Shown: one piece after another, positions 59,537 to 64,000 of the stretch
How the letters are laid out: the number at the start of each line of letters is the position of its first letter
How positions within the stretch are numbered: the first letter of the stretch is position 1
Assembly: GCA_964515395.1 (NCBI GenBank)
Contig: CAZERC010000003.1
Span: 52,285-116,284, forward strand
Length of the DNA: 64,000 nucleotides
DNA from: UBA1876 sp964515395
GTDB taxonomy: Bacteria > Synergistota > Synergistia > Synergistales > Thermovirgaceae
Direction of reading: 5' to 3'
The notes under the pieces: model-generated
Told to the model about the DNA's origin: nothing
Seen by the model: the letters and a program-made list of their open reading frames with translations, nothing else
The model's database searches: none
Position numbers and translations under genes: made by a program

Positions 59537-60903
59537 GTATTCAGAGCCTCCCCGGTGGCCGGTTTCGCTTCGATGACGATTCCTGAATACCCTTCTTTGC
59601 CCCGGTCTTCGTTTCCTTTTGCCTTGCCGCCGTTATAAGCCGGTATCCACCATTTCCCGGAAGGGCTTATGATTACAGGCCATTGCCTGCGGAAACACCA
59701 TGGGACAGGTGTTCTCAGGCGATATTCTTTCTGAAACGTTGCAACTTCCGTCAAAAGGTAATCCCGTTTCCCTTCTGCAGGAAGAAAAACCGTCCAGGAT
59801 CCCAATGAATCCGGCCGACAACATGATACATGTCTCCAAGAAAAAATCCAGAACCCCCATGACAAATTCCCCTGGGGATCTTCAAAGGAGACCGGCCGTG
59901 TCGGAGGTTTCCTTCCTGAAAGCCAGTGCCTTTCAAGAAGCAACAGTTTTTCGGCGGTACCACACATTTCTATACGGTCCTGCCATTGAAAACGCCATGG
60001 TTCTTTCTTTTCGAGAAGGTCGGAAAGGTTCTTCAGCCGTCTTCTTTCAATTCTTCTCATTCCGAGCTCGTTGCATTCTTCCACCAGAAAATCCACTGCT
60101 TTGTCTGTGCCCTGTCTGGTCAGCTTTTTTCTGTCCCAGGCGCGGATTGTGCAGGGGACCGCCGTGCGTATTCGAGCCGCCATTTTCCGGGCCCATACTC
60201 GCCGTTCGCGGGAGATTTTACGTGCATCCCCGGCAAGTCCCAGAATGTGTTCCCGGGTTTTCGGATTGTAGGAAGTCTCGAGATAGGGTATCAGCTCGTG
60301 TCTGATCCGGTTCCTCATGTAGTTTGTATCTTCGTTTGTGTCGTCGGTTACCCAGGAAAGACCTCGGGAACTCAATAGTGTCATGAGATCACAGCGTGAT
60401 ATTTCCATAAGGGGCCTGACAATTCTTCCGCGCCTTTCGGGTATTCCGGCGAGTCCATGAATACCGCATCCCCGAAGGATATTATGTAACACTGTTTCGA
60501 CCTGGTCATCTGCAGTGTGTCCGACGGCTATCCATTTTGCACCGACGCTGTCAGCGCAATTTTCAAGAAAACCATAGCGGAGTCTTCTCCCCGCCTCTTC
60601 CAGGCTTTCACCAGTTTTTTTCAGACCGGGAACGTCAAAAGTCACACTCTTGTGACTCAGATTCCATGTCCTGGCGAGATCTTCGACAAACCAGGCGTCC
60701 CGCTCTGCATTTCCTTCTCTGATGCCGTGATTGACATGGACGACGACGAGGTCTTCGGGAGCCCTGAACAGCAAAAGGAGCCACAACAGGGCCACTGAAT
60801 CACTTCCGCCTGAAACGGCCACGATCATCTTTCCCTCTGTACCGAACCATCCCTGTCGTTTCCCGGCCTCTTTAAAAGCTGCCAGTAATTGTCTTTCTTC
60901 CAC
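59533..60903 (-). CDS. tilS: tRNA(Ile)-lysidine synthetase TilS
   Basis: TilS converts C34 of tRNA-Ile(CAU) to lysidine, changing decoding from AUG to AUA. The 456-aa protein has the PP-loop S31-G-G-S-D-S36, H-V-N-H-G-I-R, G-H-T-A-D-D-Q-V-E-T-V-L, and the R-N-R-I-R-H-E-L-I-P motif. The C-terminal part is divergent. I chose the GTG at 60903 because GGAG lies 9 nt upstream; the ATG at 60912 directly abuts it. The three neighbouring CAU-anticodon tRNAs are initiator and elongator tRNA-Met, not its substrate. Confidence 0.95.
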   Translation of the reverse strand: MEERQLLAAFKEAGKRQGWFGTEGKMIVAVSGGSDSVALLWLLLLFRAPEDLVVVHVNHGIREGNAERDAWFVEDLARTWNLSHKSVTFDVPGLKKTGESLEEAGRRLRYGFLENCADSVGAKWIAVGHTADDQVETVLHNILRGCGIHGLAGIPERRGRIVRPLMEISRCDLMTLLSSRGLSWVTDDTNEDTNYMRNRIRHELIPYLETSYNPKTREHILGLAGDARKISRERRVWARKMAARIRTAVPCTIRAWDRKKLTRQGTDKAVDFLVEECNELGMRRIERRRLKNLSDLLEKKEPWRFQWQDRIEMCGTAEKLLLLERHWLSGRKPPTRPVSFEDPQGNLSWGFWIFSWRHVSCCRPDSLGSWTVFLPAEGKRDYLLTEVATFQKEYRLRTPVPWCFRRQWPVIISPSGKWWIPAYNGGKAKGNEDRGKEGYSGIVIEAKPATGEALNT

Positions 60904-60943
60904 CAGAAGCATCTCCGTCTTCGAGAAATATGCCTCTCGACGA

Positions 60944-60971
60944 ATAAAACGGCGGGAGCGATGCTCCCGCC
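60944..60971 (-). terminator. Terminator between tRNA-fMet and tilS
   Basis: On the minus strand GGCGGGAGC-ATC-GCTCCCGCC forms a 9-bp GC-rich stem followed by GTTTTATT. It ends the tRNA transcript ahead of tilS. Confidence 0.88.
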
Positions 60972-61049
60972 TCCATTGTACGACAAGCGTTCCCTTTATG
61001 GACTTTCGGGTGTCCCGCCTTCCATCCGGCGGTGCACCCCGGGTTTTTC

Positions 61050-61126
<77 letters not shown>

Positions 61127-61165
61127 ATGTCGGTGCAATTTTCCTGTTCGACGTCCCGGTAGCGT

Positions 61166-61194
61166 ATTGTAACAGAACTTTATCGAATAATGAA
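61166..61194 (-). promoter_or_regulatory. Promoter of tRNA-fMet copy 1
   Basis: TTCATT and TACAAT are separated by 17 nt; the -10 box is 40 nt before the tRNA. It follows the hairpin that closes the upstream tRNA group. Confidence 0.6.
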
Positions 61195-61239
61195 CTCCTC
61201 CAGGTGATTTCCAACGGGATCCTCGTCAAAAGCATTTCA

Positions 61240-61275
61240 ATCATGAAAGAACGGAAGGCACCAACCTTCCGTTCC
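61240..61275 (-). terminator. Hairpin after tRNA-Met, probable terminator
   Basis: GAACGGAAGG-TTGGTG-CCTTCCGTTC is a perfect 10-bp stem on the minus strand, followed by TTTCATGATT, a weak U-tract. It probably ends the tRNA-Leu/fMet/Met transcript. Confidence 0.7.
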
Positions 61276-61297
61276 ATGTGTGTTTGTCCGGGAAAAT

Positions 61298-61374
61298 TGG
61301 TGGCGGTGAGTGGAGTCGAACCACTGACACTGCGGGTATGAACCGCATGCTCTCGCCAACTGAGCTACACCGCC
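61298..61374 (-). tRNA. Elongator tRNA-Met (CAU)
   Basis: The 77-nt cloverleaf begins GGCGGTGTAGCTCAG, typical of elongator tRNA-Met, with anticodon loop TTCATAC (CAU), fully paired acceptor and encoded CCA. A tRNA-Ile2 identity is less likely because those usually start differently, but lysidine-dependent identity cannot be excluded from the anticodon alone. Confidence 0.9.
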
Positions 61375-61377
61375 ATT

Positions 61378-61455
<78 letters not shown>

Positions 61456-61481
61456 ACGTCCTGTTTCTTACCGACCTGGAT

Positions 61482-61568
61482 TGGTGCCGGGCGCGGGAAT
61501 CGAACCCGCATGGACTTCCGTCCACAGGATTTTAAGTCCCGTGCGTCTACCGCTTCCGCCAGCCCGGC
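61482..61568 (-). tRNA. tRNA-Leu (UAA)
   Basis: An 87-nt class II tRNA: GCCGGGC/GCCCGGC acceptor, long variable arm (TGGAC-GGAA-GTCCA), and anticodon loop CTTAAAA giving UAA (reads UUA/UUG). CCA is encoded. First in the three-tRNA group. Confidence 0.96.
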
Positions 61569-61579
61569 CAGCGGACATT

Positions 61580-61608
61580 ATTATATGCACCGTCCAGAAC
61601 GCCGTCAA
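61580..61608 (-). promoter_or_regulatory. Promoter of the tRNA-Leu/fMet/Met group
   Basis: TTGACG and a perfect TATAAT are separated by 17 nt; the -10 box is 12 nt before tRNA-Leu. Strong consensus match. Confidence 0.9.
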
Positions 61609-61658
61609 GCTGGATTTTGGATGTGGTGATTTCGGGTAAAATACCTTTGAAAAAAGGC

Positions 61659-61687
61659 TTGTTCTTCAGTAACAGCAGTGCTAGAAT
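61659..61687 (+). promoter_or_regulatory. Promoter of yerC
   Basis: TTGTTC and TAGAAT are separated by 17 nt, placing transcription start about 30 nt before the yerC ATG. It diverges from the tRNA-Leu promoter. Confidence 0.75.
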
Positions 61688-61725
61688 ATGCTAAAGTAAT
61701 TTATGTTATAAGGAGGAGAATAGGC

Positions 61726-62019
61726 ATGGCGGAAAAATGGAAAGACAGACTCACCGATCAGCTTTGCAAGGCGATTCTTTCCCTAGAAACAGTTGAAGAT
61801 GTTTATTGTTTTCTCGAAGACATTGCGACGATCGGAGAAATCCGGGCATTGGCCCAACGCCTGGAAGTTGCACGCCTTTTGAGCGAGGGGTATACCTACC
61901 CGCAGATAGCCCAGCAGACCGGGGCAAGCACAGCGACGATAAGTCGCGTCAAGAAATTTCTCGAGTACGGAGCCGACGGGTATAAACTGGTTCTTGAAAA
62001 CATCAAGGAGAAGGAATAA
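61726..62019 (+). CDS. yerC: TrpR/YerC-family transcriptional regulator
   Basis: A 97-aa helix-turn-helix protein of the TrpR-like YerC/YecD family. It has the leading helices W-K-D-R-L-T-D-Q-L and the HTH A-Q-R-L-E-V-A-R-L-L-S-E-G-Y-T-Y-P-Q-I-A followed by G-A-S-T-A-T-I-S-R-V-K-K. The ligand and targets are unknown; family members lack the full tryptophan pocket. GGAGGAG lies 9 nt before the chosen ATG. It is the only plus-strand gene in the window, flanked by its own promoter and terminator, so it is a single-gene unit. Confidence 0.92.
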   Translation: MAEKWKDRLTDQLCKAILSLETVEDVYCFLEDIATIGEIRALAQRLEVARLLSEGYTYPQIAQQTGASTATISRVKKFLEYGADGYKLVLENIKEKE

Positions 62020-62047
62020 GACCTTTTTGACGGGTGCTGCATAAACC

Positions 62048-62094
62048 GGGAGATCTTCTTCACCGTCGTCAGGGAACGAAGATCTCCCTTTTTT
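62048..62094 (+). terminator. Terminator of yerC
   Basis: GGGAGATCTTC and GAAGATCTCCC form a perfect 11-bp stem followed by TTTTTT on the plus strand, 28 nt after the yerC stop. The convergent DUF362 gene ends 28 nt beyond it, so it may serve both. Confidence 0.92.
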
Positions 62095-62121
62095 AACATG
62101 AAAGGTCCGCAAGGCTGTCCG

Positions 62122-63321
62122 TTATCTGGGACACTGCATTTTCCGGAATATTTTCAAGAGCGTATTTTCCCTGACGGTCATTGCTCCTTCAGGACACATT
62201 TCATGGCAACACAGGCATTTGACGCACCGCTTCCTGTCTATTTCGGGTATCTGGACGATCGTGATGGCCTGAACGGGGCAAACCTCCCTGCATATTCCAC
62301 AAGAAGTGCACTTTTCCGGGACCAGTTCCGGATACAGAGACAACATCCTGTGGCCTAGCCCTCTCAGTTGTTCCGGAATGTTCACGATGGCGGAGGTCGC
62401 TCTCCTGAATGACGGGACCCGCAGGTCCTCAAGATGCGCTCCGATGATTCTGATGTCCTCCAGACTCTGCGGACCGTATCCTCTGTTCGAGGCTTCTCTC
62501 AGCAAAGGCACCGAAAAGGGCTTGTCATATCCCATCATGCAGGCTGCCACGACGTCGAGGGCAAGGGCGTTCCGTGAGGCAAGAAGCCATCCTGCGAAAC
62601 GGGGAGTGCCTCTGGATGGACCGTTCCCTTCCATGCAGATGACGGCATCGAGGATATTCAGATCCGGTTGCCTGATGTTGAACAGATCCACCACCGCGCG
62701 TTGGAGGTGCCCCATTTTCCTTGCTCCATGGGCGGACATGCGCGTTGTCCTGTCTGCGATTCCGAAGGTGTTCTTGATAGACGCCGTTATTTCGGTTTCC
62801 ACATGGGTCTTGAGCTTGGCGATGTTGATGATGGAATCGGCGGAAAGCCATGAAGAAGCAACCCGGGCAGATTCAAGAGCTGCGGCATGTGGCGGTTTGA
62901 CTGCTGTGTATCCATCAGCGGACAACAGCTTGACTTCAGCAAGCCCTTCCTCCTGCATGGCGGTCATACCTGTCCTGCGAAAAAGGTCGTCCTGCTGGTC
63001 GGTATAGATATATCCTGGATTGTCGGCAATTCGAATGCGTGCCTGTGGCACCATGTCCTTCACTAGACCTGCGGTCATTCTGACGACCGCAGGATGAGTG
63101 GTGACGGCATCTTCAGGTGGCCTGGGAGAAAGAAGGTTCGGTTTCAACAGGACATGTTTCCCTGTTGAGGGCATCCCGCCGGAATTTGCAATGATTTCGA
63201 CAAGGGCCTTGCCAACGGTTTCCGGTGAGTAGTCTTTGCAGAAAGCGCAGGCAACGGTAAAGGACTTTTTCAGGATTTCAGCTTCTCCTTTCCGGTGAGG
63301 CACAGTTCCTTTAACGGACAT
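62122..63321 (-). CDS. DUF362 protein with C-terminal 2x[4Fe-4S] ferredoxin domain
   Basis: The product (about 399 aa from this start) has an N-terminal DUF362 domain, including L-L-K-P-N-L-L, H-P-A-V-V-R, and I-N-I-A-K-L-K-T-H with the following H-x-x-T-xx-I-K-N-T-F-G. A C-terminal ferredoxin domain has C-T-S-C-G-I-C-R-E-V-C-P and C-V-K-C-L-C-C-H-E-M-C-P. Function is unknown; a redox role is inferred. The start is doubtful: the gene overlaps nth, no well-placed ATG follows its end, and a non-ATG start within the overlap (after AAAGGAG) is possible. Confidence 0.82.
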   Translation of the reverse strand: MSVKGTVPHRKGEAEILKKSFTVACAFCKDYSPETVGKALVEIIANSGGMPSTGKHVLLKPNLLSPRPPEDAVTTHPAVVRMTAGLVKDMVPQARIRIADNPGYIYTDQQDDLFRRTGMTAMQEEGLAEVKLLSADGYTAVKPPHAAALESARVASSWLSADSIINIAKLKTHVETEITASIKNTFGIADRTTRMSAHGARKMGHLQRAVVDLFNIRQPDLNILDAVICMEGNGPSRGTPRFAGWLLASRNALALDVVAACMMGYDKPFSVPLLREASNRGYGPQSLEDIRIIGAHLEDLRVPSFRRATSAIVNIPEQLRGLGHRMLSLYPELVPEKCTSCGICREVCPVQAITIVQIPEIDRKRCVKCLCCHEMCPEGAMTVRENTLLKIFRKMQCPR

Positions 63322-63998
63322 TGCAAACATTCCGGTTTGCGGGCCCTGCAGATGTTCCTGCCGTGGAAAATCAGGTTCAAATGCGCACCAAGATAGCGGT
63401 CTGGCGGAATCCATGCTTCCAGGCAGGTTTGGATGTCTTCCGGTGTTGCCCTGGAAGAGACCCACCCTATCCGGCGACTGACCCTGGCAACGTGGGTATC
63501 CACAGGAAAAGCAGGCCTGTGAAGGTCAAACAGGAGAACACATGCGGCCGTCTTTGGCCCTACACCCGGCAAGTTTTGCAGAAAACGTCGAGCTTCGGAA
63601 TTTTCCCATTTTTTCATTTTTTCAAGACTGAGATCACCGAAAGTTTCCTTTACAGTTCCGAGGATTTGCCGGATGCGTCCGGCCTTGGTGTTTGACAGCC
63701 CGGCGCTCTTGATTGCTTTGGCAATATCCTGCGTTTCAGCATTCAGGACATCTTTCCAGTCCGGATAATTTTTGCGGAGATTTTCGTATGCCCTGTCCCT
63801 GTTCACATCGTTTGTGTTTTGTGAAAGAACTGTCCGGACAAGACTGTCGAGAGGCTCATCATCAAAACGCATTGCCGGTTCGCTTTCCTGTTTCCATTTG
63901 TTTTCGAGAATATCCAGGCATTGGAAAAGGTGAACGCGATCGGGGGAACCCGGAAAGGGACATCCCTTTCCGGGTTCGCTTTGTGTGTCAACAGACAC
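63270..63998 (-). CDS. nth: Endonuclease III (HhH-GPD DNA glycosylase)
   Basis: A base-excision-repair glycosylase/AP lyase for oxidised pyrimidines. The protein has the helix-hairpin-helix L-P-G-V-G-P-K149-T-A-A with catalytic Lys, the catalytic D167 in P-V-D-T-H-V, and the C-terminal [4Fe-4S] loop C-R-A-R-K-P-E-C-L-Q-C-P-L-K-E-L-C (C-x6-C-x2-C-x5-C). The first codon in frame is a GTG two bases from the right edge with no visible SD, so the real start may lie beyond the window. It overlaps the DUF362 gene. Confidence 0.93.
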   Translation of the reverse strand: MSVDTQSEPGKGCPFPGSPDRVHLFQCLDILENKWKQESEPAMRFDDEPLDSLVRTVLSQNTNDVNRDRAYENLRKNYPDWKDVLNAETQDIAKAIKSAGLSNTKAGRIRQILGTVKETFGDLSLEKMKKWENSEARRFLQNLPGVGPKTAACVLLFDLHRPAFPVDTHVARVSRRIGWVSSRATPEDIQTCLEAWIPPDRYLGAHLNLIFHGRNICRARKPECLQCPLKELCLTGKEKLKS

Positions 63999-64000
63999 CT

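Noticed and set aside
61298..61374. tRNA-Ile2 (CAU, lysidine) identity for the middle tRNA
   Set aside because: The body sequence GGCGGTGTAGCTCAG is typical of elongator tRNA-Met; tilS proximity alone is not evidence.
62525..62851. Small open frame within the DUF362 gene
   Set aside because: Arg/His-rich shadow frame with no ribosome-binding site.

Overview
This 64-kb window is a chromosomal housekeeping segment of an anaerobic, amino-acid-fermenting bacterium, most likely a member of the phylum Synergistota. I infer this from the combination of a V-type (not F-type) ATPase operon, a four-subunit 2-oxoacid:ferredoxin oxidoreductase, a multi-subunit flavin/iron-sulfur amino-acid dehydrogenase, a molybdenum-cofactor cluster joined to the division cluster, and the gene order itself. 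The phylum is an inference and no rRNA gene is present. No mobile element, prophage or CRISPR array was seen. Every protein gene except one (yerC, near 61.7 kb) lies on the minus strand, so the text below follows transcription from high to low coordinates.

Right end (64.0-57.0 kb): an endonuclease III gene, a DUF362/ferredoxin protein, the lone plus-strand TrpR/YerC-type regulator, a cluster of four tRNA genes (Leu-UAA, fMet, elongator Met, and a second identical fMet), then tilS-hpt-ftsH. Next come uvrB-uvrA with a 71-nt overlap, rlmB, tRNA-Val, and an acpS-nnrDE-tsaE-tsaB operon (51.1-47.9 kb).

Middle (47.7-41.3 kb): a five-gene redox operon encodes a 2Fe-2S module, an FAD/NAD(P) protein, a 4Fe-4S protein, a BFD-like 2Fe-2S protein and a D-amino-acid-oxidase-fold FAD protein. 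It resembles the archaeal heteromeric proline/hydroxyproline/octopine dehydrogenases. Most of it is visibly GC-richer than its surroundings. It is followed by korDABC, whose promoter carries a 14-bp perfect palindrome. Then come rlmD, tRNA-Gly and the nine-gene V-type ATPase operon (39.4-30.6 kb), whose proteolipid subunit carries the residues used for Na+ binding. RNase P RNA follows at 30.5-30.0 kb.

Left half (29.9-0 kb): one nearly unbroken co-directional run. A complete dcw cluster (mraZ-rsmH-ftsL-ftsI-murE-murF-mraY-murD-ftsW-murG-murC-murB-ftsQ-ftsA-ftsZ) is preceded by four TGG repeats at exact 10-nt spacing, which look like the MraZ operator. It continues through a radical-SAM gene, a SPOR-domain gene, five molybdenum-cofactor genes (moeA, a moeA-PBP fusion, moaA, moaC, a MOSC-like/mog fusion), rapZ-yvcK-whiA, a glycogen-debranching enzyme and the start of gap. 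Many genes overlap by 1-20 nt, and several starts are GTG with a Shine-Dalgarno sequence inside the preceding gene. Peptidoglycan precursor synthesis, septum assembly, envelope/carbon control (rapZ-yvcK-whiA) and Moco synthesis are therefore probably transcribed together over long stretches.

No wholly new system could be demonstrated. The most notable points are the split, compositionally distinct dehydrogenase operon, the palindromic operator candidate at kor, the Na+ signature of the ATPase, the MraZ box, the degenerate MOSC-Mog fusion and a YvcK with an N-terminal membrane anchor.
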